64,000 nt of DNA from Bacteroides intestinalis DSM 17393 (lineage in GTDB: Bacteria; Bacteroidota; Bacteroidia; Bacteroidales; Bacteroidaceae): positions 62,001 through 126,000 of the forward strand of contig NZ_ABJL02000002.1 in the NCBI RefSeq assembly GCF_000172175.1, given 5' to 3'. The translations under genes and the position numbers were made by a program. Positions 9,401 through 18,357 of the stretch are shown here, piece after piece; position 1 is the stretch's first letter; each line of letters begins with the position of its first letter. The notes beneath the pieces were generated by a model, which saw nothing but the letters and a program-made list of their open reading frames with translations, made no database searches and was not told where the DNA came from.

Positions 9401-9824
9401 AAGGCTCCATGGTAATGAAAGATTTCGACTCAAGTTCATCTCCCCCGGCATTGTCTACCATCAGAATGGTTCCCTGTATGGCTACTCCTTTGGTCGGCCG
9501 TTTCCATTCGCCACGCAGCGTCACACCTGTAGGAATATAAAGTTTTCCGGTAATACGATAACGGCCGGCAGGAACAAAAAGCACACCGCCACGCCTGTTC
9601 TCACCGAGTTTATTAAGTGCTGTTTGGAAAATACTCCACGAGTCTTTCACTCCGGTAGGATCTGCTCCAAAGTCAGCTACAACGTCATACGTTGCCACAC
9701 CGACGTCATCCGCCGGATATTCATCCGACACAATCAGTTTCCAGTTACCAGGCTTATCACTCGATTGTGCCTGCACACTTACAGCTAATAAAGCTGAGAT
9801 AAAAAGAAGTAATAATTTTTTCAT
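6456..9824 (-). CDS. Secreted right-handed beta-helix protein (pectate-lyase-3/GH55-like) with F5/8C domain and T9SS-like C-terminus
   Basis: 1122 residues. A signal peptide (1-20, ending VSVQAQ) is followed by two pectate-lyase-3 type beta-helix modules (about 45-330 and 465-720), each opening with an ADFGADPTGV- or LDFGIEPF-like strand and a GGxxxxPxGRYxxxGxLxxPTGVxLRG element. Next comes an F5/8 type C carbohydrate-binding domain (about 915-1040, DNNVSTRWDTGQ). The final about 70 residues resemble a T9SS type A sorting domain (IDLSGRRILSQQV ... GGFYIVVVSDG). The paired-helix layout resembles GH55 beta-1,3-glucanases, but I cannot assign the catalytic residues or the substrate. It stands alone with no SusC/SusD partner nearby. 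Confidence 0.85.
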   Translation of the reverse strand: MKKLLLLFISALLAVSVQAQSSDKPGNWKLIVSDEYPADDVGVATYDVVADFGADPTGVKDSWSIFQTALNKLGENRRGGVLFVPAGRYRITGKLYIPTGVTLRGEWKRPTKGVAIQGTILMVDNAGGDELESKSFITMEPSTALTYLSIWYPHQNPDHIKPYPPTVLYGRDGVWGNEYCNVRHVTLVNSYSGIILSRKNGGGCPNIYDVYGTPLSRGIEIDNIADVGRFEQIYFSPDYWAGSGLEGAPKAGSAFTDWIYQNGVGITMRRNDWSYTCFVDVEGYNCGFKTGNSMSGDGNPNGHNYSFHLKDCQTGIHVDGSSSSGIMFTRVEMENCENGIVVSSADGPVQLYGCEISARENAVLMESGSSSRLMMEQCTVKGGAVNSMSGDFVASDCDFNNTTPQVFIGSDARCILKGNRFAKKADVQNNSLFECHIDHTALTERSKLPEFPDLRVPETKPARVVLYNVLDFGIEPFVVPFNSSTNTQSIQNAIRNGLNSAKDATAAIQSALDKAKADGGGIVYLPGGRYKMLGTLTVPTGVELRGAADFGSIPRGHGTIFEVYAGKGQPSGESFLKLEAGSGVRGISINYPEQLSSMLPAMAQYPYTIQGKGKDIYIVNVGIRAAWNGLDLFSNKCDNHYVDYLAGHAFKNVIRIGGGSQGGMVNNMQFNTIVYACGAETKFGSWSNNADADNGKAYDQNMKELRFITVEDCTDEILYNDFHYGGYEGIVFDKSGAGRAASGKALGLGIDGSMNSAMFNALGSAGFPLVNTQLVALEAKSTAFPDTRYITLGETFTGNAEFYGIDLWGGPKHSTVINNGNLVLNLANFSTTGNVYHFYLPKSTGKARMHNAVVNMKSDASIANSSHEKQAFVGASVLDVESWRIKLMGEWDCNLTLTPVFEATDALLSRTKWSITANVNNGNARNAIDNNVSTRWDTGQSQKAGQMVTVNMNAANKLNRIILDSSKSPGDGPAGYELYVKNGANADWKLVAEGKNGTSVLIIGFPEETATHFKIIQTGTKGGYWSIHELYAALVDDTPTSISPEVIESAGEIYYYDGRLAWSGLKSDVDNQVEIIDLSGRRILSQQVNTNSLQLSGMQGGFYIVVVSDGTNVLRKKLFFKD

Positions 9825-9943
9825 GCTACATCAATTAATTAGATTACGGATATCAAAGAAATGATGTCGCAAATATCCACCGGAGTGATTAAAGAAAAGA
9901 TTAATATGACATTAAAAACCAACTAATTTTATCTCTATATACT

Positions 9944-9990
9944 TAAAATGCGAGAGGCAGGATATTAATACAATACCCTGCCCCTCTAAA
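9944..9990 (-). terminator. Terminator downstream of mutB
   Basis: An imperfect stem (GAGAGGCAGG with CCCTGCCCCTC, 9952-9987) lies just beyond the mutB stop and is followed on the minus strand by GCATTTTAAG, a weak U-rich tail. It separates mutB from the beta-helix gene. Confidence 0.6.
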
Positions 9991-10007
9991 ATTATATGAA
10001 TAAAGAT

Positions 10008-12155
10008 TTATTCTTCGTCCATCAAGATTTCCAGAATCTGACAAGCAGCTTTGGCAACCGGAGTTCCGGGACCAAAGATAGCAGCCACACCGGCTTTATA
10101 CAAGAAATCATAGTCCTGTGCAGGAATCACTCCACCTGCAATTACGATGATATCCTCACGGCCCAGCTTCTTCAGTTCGTCAATGATCTGCGGAACCAAC
10201 GTCTTGTGTCCGGCAGCCAATGAAGATACGCCCACTACATGAACGTCGTTTTCAACAGCTTCGCGGGCGGCTTCGGCAGGAGTCTGGAACAACGGTCCCA
10301 TATCCACGTCGAAACCACAGTCGGCATATCCGGTCGCAACTACTTTAGCGCCACGGTCGTGACCGTCCTGACCCATTTTGGCAACCATAATACGGGGCTG
10401 ACGTCCCTCTTTCTTCGCAAACTTCTCGGCCAATTCGCAAGCACGCTTGAAGTCGCTGTCATTCTTACTTTCTGATGAATACACGCCTGATATAGTTCTG
10501 ATTACTGCTTTATAACGTCCTACAATCTTTTCGCAAGCATATGAGATTTCTCCCAATGTAGCGCGAACACGGGCAGCTTCTACTGCCAGTTCCAGTAAAT
10601 TGCCTTCCTTGGTTTCCACGCATTTGGTAATAGCTTCCAATGCTTTCTGTACTTCAGCCTCGTTTCTTCCTTCTTTCAAGCGTTTCAGGTTTTCAATCTG
10701 TTCCAGACGAACAGCCGTATTGTCGATTTCGAGGATATCAATCGGAGCTTCTTTCTCCAGACGATATTTATTCACACCAACGATAGTCTGAGAACCGGAG
10801 TCGATACGAGCCTGTGTACGCGCAGCAGCTTCTTCGATACGCATCTTAGGAATACCGGTTTCGATAGCCTTTGCCATACCACCCAGTTTTTCTACTTCCT
10901 GAATAAGCTCCCAAGCCTTGTGAGCCAGTTCGTTTGTCAGAGACTCTACATAATAAGAACCTCCCCATGGGTCAACGTTCTTACAGATATAAGTTTCTTC
11001 CTGGATATAAATCTGAGTATTACGGGCAATACGGGCAGAGAAGTCTGTCGGCAATGCGATAGCCTCATCAAGAGCATTGGTATGCAGAGACTGGGTATGT
11101 CCCAAAGCTGCAGCCATAGCCTCGATACAAGTACGGCCTACATTATTGAACGGATCTTGTTCAGTCAACGACCAACCGGAAGTCTGGGAGTGCGTACGCA
11201 AAGCCAGTGATTTCGGATTCTTCGGATTGAACTGTTTCACGATCTTTGCCCAAAGCATACGAGCCGCACGCATCTTGGCAATTTCCATAAAGTGATTGGT
11301 ACCGATAGCCCAGAAGAAAGACAAACGCGGAGCAAAAGCATCGATATCTATGCCTGCGGCAACACCGGCACGAAGGTATTCAAGACCGTCGGCCAACGTA
11401 TAAGCCAACTCAATGTCTGCCGTAGCTCCCGCTTCCTGCATGTGGTAACCGGAGATAGAGATAGAGTTGAACTTCGGCATCTTCTGAGAAGTATATTCGA
11501 AAATATCGGATATGATCTTCATGGAGAATGCAGGCGGATAAATATAAGTATTACGCACCATGAATTCTTTCAGGATGTCATTCTGGATAGTACCTGCCAT
11601 TTCTTCCAATTTAGCACCTTGTTCCAGACCGGCATTGATATAGAATGCCAGAATTGGAAGAACAGCACCATTCATAGTCATGGACACAGACATCTTGTTC
11701 AAAGGAATACCATCGAAAAGAACCTTCATATTCTCCAGTGAGCAGATAGATACACCGGCCTTGCCCACATCACCTACCACACGTTCATGGTCAGGGTCGT
11801 AGCCGCGATGTGTAGCCAAGTCGAAGGCTACAGACAAACCTTTCTGTCCGGAAGCCAGATTACGACGGTAGAATGCATTTGATTCTTCAGCTGTAGAGAA
11901 TCCGGCATACTGACGGATTGTCCAAGGGCGTAGTGTGTACATCACTGAGTACGGACCGCGCAGATAAGGAGGCAGACCGGCAGCATAGCCCAAATGTTCC
12001 ATACCTTCCAGGTCTTCTTTTGTATAAACAGGCTTCACTTCAATGTGTTCCGGCGTTTTCCAATCAGCATGGATGCCGTTAGCCTTTTGCCACTCAGCAC
12101 CGTTAGCGGGCTTGAATGCGGCATATATATCTAAGTTTTTAAAATCTTTTCTCAT
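10008..12155 (-). CDS. mutB: Methylmalonyl-CoA mutase large (catalytic) subunit
   Basis: Adenosylcobalamin-dependent interconversion of succinyl-CoA and R-methylmalonyl-CoA, the step that feeds propionate formation in Bacteroides. The length of 715 residues is standard. The N-terminal TIM barrel (about 60-560) contains RGPYSVMYTLRPWTIRQYAG and the active-site-region motifs SISGYHMQEAGA and RTHSQTSGWSLTEQDP. The C-terminal B12 domain has the base-off ligand motif DGHDRG followed by VVGVSSLAAGH. It is the second gene of a mutA-mutB pair; its ATG lies 1 bp after the mutA stop. No epimerase or MeaB chaperone gene is in the window. Confidence 0.97.
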   Translation of the reverse strand: MRKDFKNLDIYAAFKPANGAEWQKANGIHADWKTPEHIEVKPVYTKEDLEGMEHLGYAAGLPPYLRGPYSVMYTLRPWTIRQYAGFSTAEESNAFYRRNLASGQKGLSVAFDLATHRGYDPDHERVVGDVGKAGVSICSLENMKVLFDGIPLNKMSVSMTMNGAVLPILAFYINAGLEQGAKLEEMAGTIQNDILKEFMVRNTYIYPPAFSMKIISDIFEYTSQKMPKFNSISISGYHMQEAGATADIELAYTLADGLEYLRAGVAAGIDIDAFAPRLSFFWAIGTNHFMEIAKMRAARMLWAKIVKQFNPKNPKSLALRTHSQTSGWSLTEQDPFNNVGRTCIEAMAAALGHTQSLHTNALDEAIALPTDFSARIARNTQIYIQEETYICKNVDPWGGSYYVESLTNELAHKAWELIQEVEKLGGMAKAIETGIPKMRIEEAAARTQARIDSGSQTIVGVNKYRLEKEAPIDILEIDNTAVRLEQIENLKRLKEGRNEAEVQKALEAITKCVETKEGNLLELAVEAARVRATLGEISYACEKIVGRYKAVIRTISGVYSSESKNDSDFKRACELAEKFAKKEGRQPRIMVAKMGQDGHDRGAKVVATGYADCGFDVDMGPLFQTPAEAAREAVENDVHVVGVSSLAAGHKTLVPQIIDELKKLGREDIIVIAGGVIPAQDYDFLYKAGVAAIFGPGTPVAKAACQILEILMDEE

Positions 12156-12156
12156 C

Positions 12157-14016
12157 TTACTTCAAAAGTTTAGCGTTGTATTCCTTTAATGTTTCCAGTA
12201 CGTTGACACGAACATGGATGAAGTTCTCGATACCGGCAGCTTTCAGCTCGTCCATATTAGCAGGAGCACCGGCTACGATAAACATAGCACGACCATTCAG
12301 AGCCTTGAAAGCCGGAACAGCGTATTCTGCATATTCATCATCACTGGAACAAAGTACCACGATATCAGCCTTAGCAGCCATCGCAGCTTCCACACCAGCT
12401 TCTACAGTCGGGAAGCCCAGGTTATCAACAACCTCATATCCGGCACAAGCCAGGAAGTTACAAGAGTACTGAGCACGTGCCTGACGCATAGCCAGATTAC
12501 CGATAGTCAGCATAAAGGCTTTCGGACGCTTGCCTGAAGCTTCTGTTTCGAGGCGTAATGCTTCGAATTCACTGGCAGCACGGTCAAAGTTGAGTGTAGC
12601 CACATCTTTTTCACAAGTATCATGACCACCACAGCAGCAAGTAGCTTCCAATGGTTTCTTCTCGCCTGCCTTCTCATTAAAGTTCGGGAACTGATTCGTA
12701 CCCAGCAACACTTCGCGACGTTGAGCAACAGCTTTATGACGAGCCTTGTTACTTTCGTTCACAGCTGCCTGCACCGTACCTGCTTTTACAGCAGCATAAA
12801 AGCCACCTTCCTCTTCAACAGCCAGGAAAAGTTCCCAAGCTTGTTTAGCAATGGACACAGTCAGATTTTCAATATAGTAAGAACCGGCAGCAGGGTCAAT
12901 CACTTTATCGAAGTGGGACTCCTCTTTCAGCAACAATTGCTGGTTGCGTGCCATACGTTCCGAAAATTCATTCGGAGCATCGTAAGTCTTATCGAACGGA
13001 GTTACTGTCATTGAATCCACACCTGCCAGTGCAGCACTCATAGCCTCTGTCTGCGTACGCAACAGGTTTACATGAGCATCAAATAAAGTAAGGTTGAACG
13101 TAGAAGTCTCAGCATGTATGTGCATTTTGGCAGCACATTGAGCATCGGCATCATAAGAAGCTACGATGTTTGCCCACAACATACGGGCAGCACGGAACTT
13201 AGCAATCTCAAGGAAGTAATTAGAGCTGATACCAAAGTTGAATTTAATCTTCTTGGCAACAAGAGCAGCAGGAACTCCTGCTTCTGTCAGTTGATTCATA
13301 TATTCATTACCCCAAGCAAGAGCATAGCCCAGTTCCTGGGAAATGTATGCTCCGGCATTGTTCAGCGTCAAAGCTGTCACATTCAGTACACGGTATTTCG
13401 GCAGAGCAGTAGTTGCTTCAATCAGAGCTTTGGCTGTTTGCACCATATCACCCTTTTCTTTGCCTTTTGCCAGCATCTTGTCGAAGAAATCATAACCAAT
13501 GGAACCCTGCAACTTCGCCAAGTCGTAACCTTTCTTCTGGAAGTAAGCCACCAAAAGCTCTGCAAGTGCTACCACGTGTCCCTGACAAGTATAGAAGTTC
13601 AGTTCTACACACTCAGCGCAGATTCCCTCAAGCAAAGTCTCGATGTATTCGGCATTGAGTTCTTTTGCCTTTACACGGAAAGCCAGTGAATCGATACCTT
13701 TATTCAGGATGTCCAGTGCTTTCGCATTGGCTTCCTTAGGGCATTCCACTTTAATTTCCTGGCGAACAAGCCACTCGTTGTTGTCTTTCTTGGTACCTCT
13801 GAGATAAGGGAATTCACCGGGAAGTGCATTCGTCGTTTTCAATTCTTTGAGGTCTTCCATGCGGTAGAAAGGTTTTACCTTGAATCCTTCGTTTGTTTTC
13901 CAAACGAGTTTCTTCTCAAAATCAGCGCCTTTCAGGTCAGCTGTTACTTTCTCCATCCACTGTTCGGTGGTGGTGGGAGCAAAGTCCGAGAAGAGTTTTT
14001 CTTTACTGTCTGCCAT
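12157..14016 (-). CDS. mutA: Methylmalonyl-CoA mutase small subunit
   Basis: 619-residue partner of MutB. It keeps the mutase barrel and a C-terminal B12-like fold but lacks the DxHxxG cobalamin-ligand motif: the matching region reads MLTIGNLAMRQARAQYSCNF, so this subunit is non-catalytic, as expected for the family. An unusual Cys-rich insert, CCCGGHDTCEK, lies in the linker at about residues 465-475. It is translated first, and mutB follows almost without a gap. A TATATTTG -7 box about 70 bp upstream probably drives the pair. Confidence 0.95.
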   Translation of the reverse strand: MADSKEKLFSDFAPTTTEQWMEKVTADLKGADFEKKLVWKTNEGFKVKPFYRMEDLKELKTTNALPGEFPYLRGTKKDNNEWLVRQEIKVECPKEANAKALDILNKGIDSLAFRVKAKELNAEYIETLLEGICAECVELNFYTCQGHVVALAELLVAYFQKKGYDLAKLQGSIGYDFFDKMLAKGKEKGDMVQTAKALIEATTALPKYRVLNVTALTLNNAGAYISQELGYALAWGNEYMNQLTEAGVPAALVAKKIKFNFGISSNYFLEIAKFRAARMLWANIVASYDADAQCAAKMHIHAETSTFNLTLFDAHVNLLRTQTEAMSAALAGVDSMTVTPFDKTYDAPNEFSERMARNQQLLLKEESHFDKVIDPAAGSYYIENLTVSIAKQAWELFLAVEEEGGFYAAVKAGTVQAAVNESNKARHKAVAQRREVLLGTNQFPNFNEKAGEKKPLEATCCCGGHDTCEKDVATLNFDRAASEFEALRLETEASGKRPKAFMLTIGNLAMRQARAQYSCNFLACAGYEVVDNLGFPTVEAGVEAAMAAKADIVVLCSSDDEYAEYAVPAFKALNGRAMFIVAGAPANMDELKAAGIENFIHVRVNVLETLKEYNAKLLK

Positions 14017-14086
14017 AGTTTATTTTATAATTAATAAAGATAATAAGTAATCTCTTCATTTACCTATTTGTCTAGAATAGGATTCG

Positions 14087-14094
14087 CAAATATA
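14087..14094 (-). promoter_or_regulatory. -7 box for mutA-mutB
   Basis: TATATTTG on the minus strand, about 70 bp before the mutA start. I see no B12-riboswitch-like element in the leader. Confidence 0.5.
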
Positions 14095-14294
14095 CTCAAT
14101 AACTTAATAATACAAGGTCTTTTAAGTAAAATTCGCATGGAGAAATGACATTCTGCAAGCATGATTTCCGTATGTATATACATGATTGCAAAGTACACCT
14201 TACATTTTAGAGTATAAATTAATATCCCTGCATACTACCCAATTAGCCTCTGGCACCTTTACCTATATTCCAAAAGAAAAACTCCAGCAAACCC

Positions 14295-14325
14295 TTTGCC
14301 ACCTCCCTTTTAATGCCTACCTTTG
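14295..14325 (+). promoter_or_regulatory. Promoter for the AspT-like transporter
   Basis: TTTG at 14295-14298 and TACCTTTG at 14318-14325, separated by 19 bp, match the Bacteroides -33/-7 consensus. The rest of the 354-bp intergenic region (14017-14370) holds only this promoter and the divergent mutA promoter. Confidence 0.6.
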
Positions 14326-14370
14326 CGCGAAAATTCAATAAGCTAATAAAAAAGATAAACAAAAGTAACT

Positions 14371-16032
14371 ATGGATTGGTTAGAGAGTTTGTTATGGGAC
14401 CCTGCCTCCGTCGCCCATATTGTATGCTTGTATGCATTCGTAATATCTGTCGGCGTGCTTTTGGGTAAGATTAAATTTTTCGGGATATCATTGGGTGTCA
14501 CATTTGTGCTCTTCACTGGTATTCTGATGGGACATTTCGGTTTTACGGGTGAAACACACATTTTGCACTTCATCCGCGAATTCGGGTTAATTTTATTTGT
14601 ATTCTGTATCGGTCTACAAGTAGGACCGTCGTTTTTCTCTTCTTTTAAGAAAGGTGGAATGACCCTAAACATGCTTGCAGTAGGCATTGTGGTACTGAAT
14701 ATAGCAGTAGCTCTGGGTATCTATTTCATTGACGGTGGAATCGATCTTCCCATGATGGTAGGTATTCTCTACGGTGCTGTTACCAATACTCCGGGATTGG
14801 GTGCCGCACAGGAAGCTTTGAATCAGTTGAACTACACGGGCGATCCTATCGCACTGGGATATGCTTGCGCTTACCCTCTTGGTGTTGTCGGCATCATCGG
14901 TTCCATCATTGCCGTCCGCTACATCTGCCGGGTGAACCTGAAAAAAGAAGAGGATGAACTGGCCGTTCAGACTTCTGATATGAAACATATGCCCCACATG
15001 TTACATCTGGAAGTCCGCAACGAATCTATCGATGGAAAAAAGCTCATCCAGATCAAGGAGTTTATGGGACGTCCCTTTGTATGCTCACGCATCCGTCACG
15101 AGGGACACGTCAGTATCCCTAACCAAGACACTGAATTCCATATCGGCGACCAGGTATTTATTGTATGTTCCGAAGAAGACGCTGAAGCAGTAACCGCTTT
15201 CATCGGTAAAGAAATTCAAGTGGACTGGGAAAAACAAGACATGCCGATGGTTTCACGCCGTATATTGGTGACAAAATCCGAAATCAATGGTAAAAAATTA
15301 GGTAGCCTCCATTTCCGTAGTATGTACGGAGTAAACGTAACCCGTATCAACCGTTCCGGTATGGACTTGTTTGCTGATCCGAACCTGATACTACAGGTAG
15401 GTGACCGTGTAATGGTCGTTGGCCAGCAAGATGCCGTAGAGCGTGTTGCAGGAGTACTGGGTAATCAACTGAAACGTCTGGATACGCCTAATATTGTGAC
15501 TATCTTCGTGGGTATCTTCCTGGGTATCCTGTTGGGTAGTCTTCCTATCGCTTTTCCGGGCATACCCACTCCAGTCAAACTCGGTCTGGCAGGTGGTCCG
15601 CTGGTAGTGGCTATTCTTATCGGTCGCTTCGGCCATAAGCTGAAACTGGTGACTTATACAACCATGAGTGCCAACCTGATGCTGCGTGAAATCGGTATCG
15701 TACTCTTCCTTGCCAGCGTAGGAATCGAAGCCGGCGCCCACTTTGTAGAAACAGTGGTAGAAGGCTCCGGTTTGCTGTATGTAGGCTATGGTTTCCTGAT
15801 CACTGTTATTCCTTTGCTGATTATCGGTATGATTGCCCGCTTCTACTGCAAAGTAAATTACTTCACCCTGATGGGATTAATTGCCGGTAGTAACACAGAC
15901 CCTCCTGCATTAGCTTATGCTAACCAGGCATCCGGCAATGATGCTCCGGCAGTAGGTTACTCTACTGTTTATCCGTTAACAATGTTCCTGCGTATTCTGG
16001 CAGGCCAGATGATATTGCTGACAATGATGTAA
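14371..16032 (+). CDS. Putative transporter, aspartate:alanine exchanger (AspT/YidE) family
   Basis: 553-residue inner-membrane protein made of two AspT/YidE/YbjL duplication domains (about 10-175 and 385-550), each with about five hydrophobic helices, around a central cytosolic part with two RCK_C/TrkA_C domains (about 205-370, for example IGDQVFIVCSEEDAEAV and VGDRVMVVGQQDAVERV). GITLGxxG-like and GSNTDPPALAYAN re-entrant motifs fit the family. The substrate cannot be told from sequence; family members exchange aspartate/alanine or export succinate and other dicarboxylates, which would suit a succinate-producing Bacteroides. It is monocistronic, with its own promoter and terminator. Confidence 0.88.
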   Translation: MDWLESLLWDPASVAHIVCLYAFVISVGVLLGKIKFFGISLGVTFVLFTGILMGHFGFTGETHILHFIREFGLILFVFCIGLQVGPSFFSSFKKGGMTLNMLAVGIVVLNIAVALGIYFIDGGIDLPMMVGILYGAVTNTPGLGAAQEALNQLNYTGDPIALGYACAYPLGVVGIIGSIIAVRYICRVNLKKEEDELAVQTSDMKHMPHMLHLEVRNESIDGKKLIQIKEFMGRPFVCSRIRHEGHVSIPNQDTEFHIGDQVFIVCSEEDAEAVTAFIGKEIQVDWEKQDMPMVSRRILVTKSEINGKKLGSLHFRSMYGVNVTRINRSGMDLFADPNLILQVGDRVMVVGQQDAVERVAGVLGNQLKRLDTPNIVTIFVGIFLGILLGSLPIAFPGIPTPVKLGLAGGPLVVAILIGRFGHKLKLVTYTTMSANLMLREIGIVLFLASVGIEAGAHFVETVVEGSGLLYVGYGFLITVIPLLIIGMIARFYCKVNYFTLMGLIAGSNTDPPALAYANQASGNDAPAVGYSTVYPLTMFLRILAGQMILLTMM

Positions 16033-16053
16033 TGTCAGATGATATATAAATAA

Positions 16054-16089
16054 AAGAGAGATTACGCAATTGTAGTCTCTCTTTTTTTT
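16054..16089 (+). terminator. Rho-independent terminator of the AspT-like gene
   Basis: Stem AGAGAGATTAC / GTAGTCTCTCT followed by eight T residues. Confidence 0.85.
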
Positions 16090-16129
16090 GTTCTGTTTTT
16101 CCCCTTCATATTACCAAAACCATATTTTC

Positions 16130-16210
16130 TCCGTACTTGCTCCGTGTCTATACACTTGGACTTGGTATGGAGTTGGTACGGGCTTGATACGGGGAAGGTA
16201 TGATCCGGGT
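16130..16210. repeat. Degenerate 11-12 bp repeats, partly inverted
   Basis: Successive words GACTTGGTATGG, AGTTGGTACGG, GCTTGATACGG and GGAAGGTATGA follow an inverted-sense CCGTACTTGCTCCGTGTC. The region lies between convergent genes and is non-coding. The purpose is unknown; it may be a dispersed repeat fragment. Confidence 0.45.
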
Positions 16211-16226
16211 TAGAAATTGTTCTGTT

Positions 16227-16853
16227 TCACTTTATTTTAAGTTTCACAAAATCTTCTATAAAATCGATAGTCTTTTCAATCCCCAGCACGGAAGAATCAA
16301 TGCACAGATGATAGGTTGCCGCAGCTCCCCAGGTCTTGTAGCTATAATAGTTATAATATTCCGAACGTTTTTTATCAGCCTTATTCATCATATTTTCGGC
16401 TTCTTCTTCTGAAACATGATGTGAAGCGCACAAGCGGGCAACGCGTGCTTCATGCGAAGCGGAAATAAAGATATTGGCACAACGAGGATGATCACGCAGT
16501 ATATAATCAGCACAACGGCCTACAAAAAGGCAGGATTTCTCTGCTGCCAACTGACGGATTACATCGCTCTGCACCTTGAAAAGTGCATCGTTACTGAGGC
16601 AATTCTGGGTTGGTAAAGCACCATCTCCCACAAAAGGGAAACGCATGCCAAAGAGTCCGCCGATAATCCCTTGCGAAGCACGCTCATCGGCTTTCTCAAA
16701 GAACTCACGGCATAGACCGCTCTCCTTGGAAGCCAGAGTTATTAACTCCTTGTCATAGAAATCGATACCCAAACGGGCTGCCAACTTCTCCCCTATCTCC
16801 TTTCCGCCACTTCCCAATTGGCGACCGATGTTCACAACGAATTTCTTATTCAT
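16227..16853 (-). CDS. Cytidylate kinase-like family protein
   Basis: 208-residue P-loop nucleotide kinase of the cytidylate-kinase-like (Cytidylate_kin2/AAA_26) family. The N-terminal phosphate-binding segment NIGRQLGSGGKEIGEKLA takes the place of a classical Walker A, and IDFYDKELITLAS and FVGRCADYILRDH are typical of these proteins. It is distinct from Cmk, so the natural substrate is not certain. A lid-type region rich in Lys and Tyr (NKADKKRSEYYNYYS) lies near residue 160. A good -33/-7 promoter lies upstream. Confidence 0.85.
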   Translation of the reverse strand: MNKKFVVNIGRQLGSGGKEIGEKLAARLGIDFYDKELITLASKESGLCREFFEKADERASQGIIGGLFGMRFPFVGDGALPTQNCLSNDALFKVQSDVIRQLAAEKSCLFVGRCADYILRDHPRCANIFISASHEARVARLCASHHVSEEEAENMMNKADKKRSEYYNYYSYKTWGAAATYHLCIDSSVLGIEKTIDFIEDFVKLKIK

Positions 16854-16884
16854 AGCTTCAATCTAAATATTGGTTTACTAATAG

Positions 16885-16915
16885 CAAAAGTAAGGATTTA
16901 TAGGAAAAAAACAAA
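16885..16915 (-). promoter_or_regulatory. Promoter for the cytidylate kinase-like gene
   Basis: On the minus strand TACTTTTG (16885-16892) with TTTG 19 bp upstream (16912-16915). Confidence 0.6.
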
Positions 16916-16978
16916 AAAATAATCTATACTAATTTTCCGGTTATAACTAACTTTACCACGAACCGCATGTTTTTCACA

Positions 16979-18331
16979 CTATCCTTCGCCTCTTTTAAAT
17001 TTACGGAACTGGCTAACCAACATCACCATTGCCACCAAACTGGCAAGCAAATCGGAAACCGGCATACTATACCAAACACCGGCCGCACCGAAGAAACGAG
17101 GTAGAATTATCAGTGCCGGAAGCAAGAAAAGCATCTGGCGGGTAAGAGACAAAAAGATAGCCTTGCTCGCCATCCCGATACTCTGGAAGAAATTCGACGT
17201 CACCATCTGGAAACCGATTATCGGGAAGAACATCACTACAATACGTAGTCCACGTGCCGAAATAGCTATCAGTTCTTCGTCAGAAGTAAATATGGAAACC
17301 ACCAGATCGGGTATAATCATCCCCATCAGGAAACCGGATGTGGTGACAACCGTAGCAAAGATTATAGTCAGTTTCAGCACCCGGGAAACACGTGCATATT
17401 GCTGCGCACCAAAGTTATATCCGGCAATAGGCTGCATGCCCTGATTCAATCCCATCACGATCATTACGAATATAAATACCAGGCGGTTGACAATACCGAA
17501 TGCACCGATAGACAAGTCTCCGCCATAGCGCTTCAACCCCTGATTAATGACAATTACAATAAAACATGCTGCCAGATTCATCAGGAAAGGAGACATACCG
17601 ATAGCAAGCGAATCCATCACAATCTTACGGCGCAGGCGGAATATACCGCGATGGAAATGTAGCAGTTCGTCTTTGTTACTGAATATCTTGAATTGCCACA
17701 ACAGTGAAATAACCTGTGCTATGATGGTGGCAATAGCAGCTCCACGAATCCCCCAGTCGAAACCGTAAATAAACAAAGGGTCAAGTATCGTATTGATGAC
17801 TACTGTAGCGATAGTGGCGTACATTGCCTTTTGCGGATGTCCGGAAGAGCGTAGAACAGCATTTAAGCCAAGATAAAGATGGGTGACGACATTGCCCAGC
17901 AAAATAATCTGCATGTATTCGCGGGCGTACTTCACTGTTTCGTCACTACCCCCAAAGAAGTAAAGGATGGGATCGAGGAATATCATCGTAACAACCGTAA
18001 ATGCCAATCCCAGCACGATATTTAGCACCAGTACATTACCCAAAATACGTTGGGCTGTATCGTAATCTTTTTGTCCCAGTTTAACCGAAACCAATGTGGA
18101 AGCTCCAACTCCTACCAACGAGCCAAACGCAGCAGCAAGATTCATCAGGGGAAAAGTTAGCGCCAATCCCGAAATAGCCATTGTGCCTACTCCGTGACCG
18201 ATAAAAATGCTATCCACCATATTATATAAAGAAGATGCCGTCATAGCGATAATTGCCGGTACGGCATATTGCATCAGTAGCTTTCCAATCTGTTCTGTTC
18301 CCAACGCTGTGGGTGCCTTTTGTCCTGTCAT
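16979..18331 (-). CDS. MATE family efflux transporter
   Basis: 450-residue multidrug/toxic compound exporter with about twelve predicted membrane helices in two MatE halves (about 15-175 and 240-400). Family signatures include MVDSIFIGHGVGTMAISGLALTFP near the N-terminus, GVGASTLVSVKLGQ, and GLNQGMQPIAGYNFGA at the start of the second half. These proteins antiport drugs or metabolites against Na+ or H+; the substrate is not predictable here. It has its own promoter, and its start is 15 bp after a fragment typical of an AT-rich leader. Confidence 0.92.
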   Translation of the reverse strand: MTGQKAPTALGTEQIGKLLMQYAVPAIIAMTASSLYNMVDSIFIGHGVGTMAISGLALTFPLMNLAAAFGSLVGVGASTLVSVKLGQKDYDTAQRILGNVLVLNIVLGLAFTVVTMIFLDPILYFFGGSDETVKYAREYMQIILLGNVVTHLYLGLNAVLRSSGHPQKAMYATIATVVINTILDPLFIYGFDWGIRGAAIATIIAQVISLLWQFKIFSNKDELLHFHRGIFRLRRKIVMDSLAIGMSPFLMNLAACFIVIVINQGLKRYGGDLSIGAFGIVNRLVFIFVMIVMGLNQGMQPIAGYNFGAQQYARVSRVLKLTIIFATVVTTSGFLMGMIIPDLVVSIFTSDEELIAISARGLRIVVMFFPIIGFQMVTSNFFQSIGMASKAIFLSLTRQMLFLLPALIILPRFFGAAGVWYSMPVSDLLASLVAMVMLVSQFRKFKRGEG

Positions 18332-18357
18332 AATACCTATTCCTCTATTTTAGGGTG

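Noticed and set aside
10008..14016. mutA-mutB as propionyl-CoA carboxylase or isobutyryl-CoA mutase genes
   Set aside because: Subunit lengths, the DGHDRG motif in one subunit only and the RTHSQTSGWSLTEQDP block fit methylmalonyl-CoA mutase.
14017..14370. Cobalamin riboswitch ahead of mutA (also looked for at 40999-41316 ahead of nrdJ)
   Set aside because: The leaders are too short or AT-rich, and no B12-box-like core is visible.
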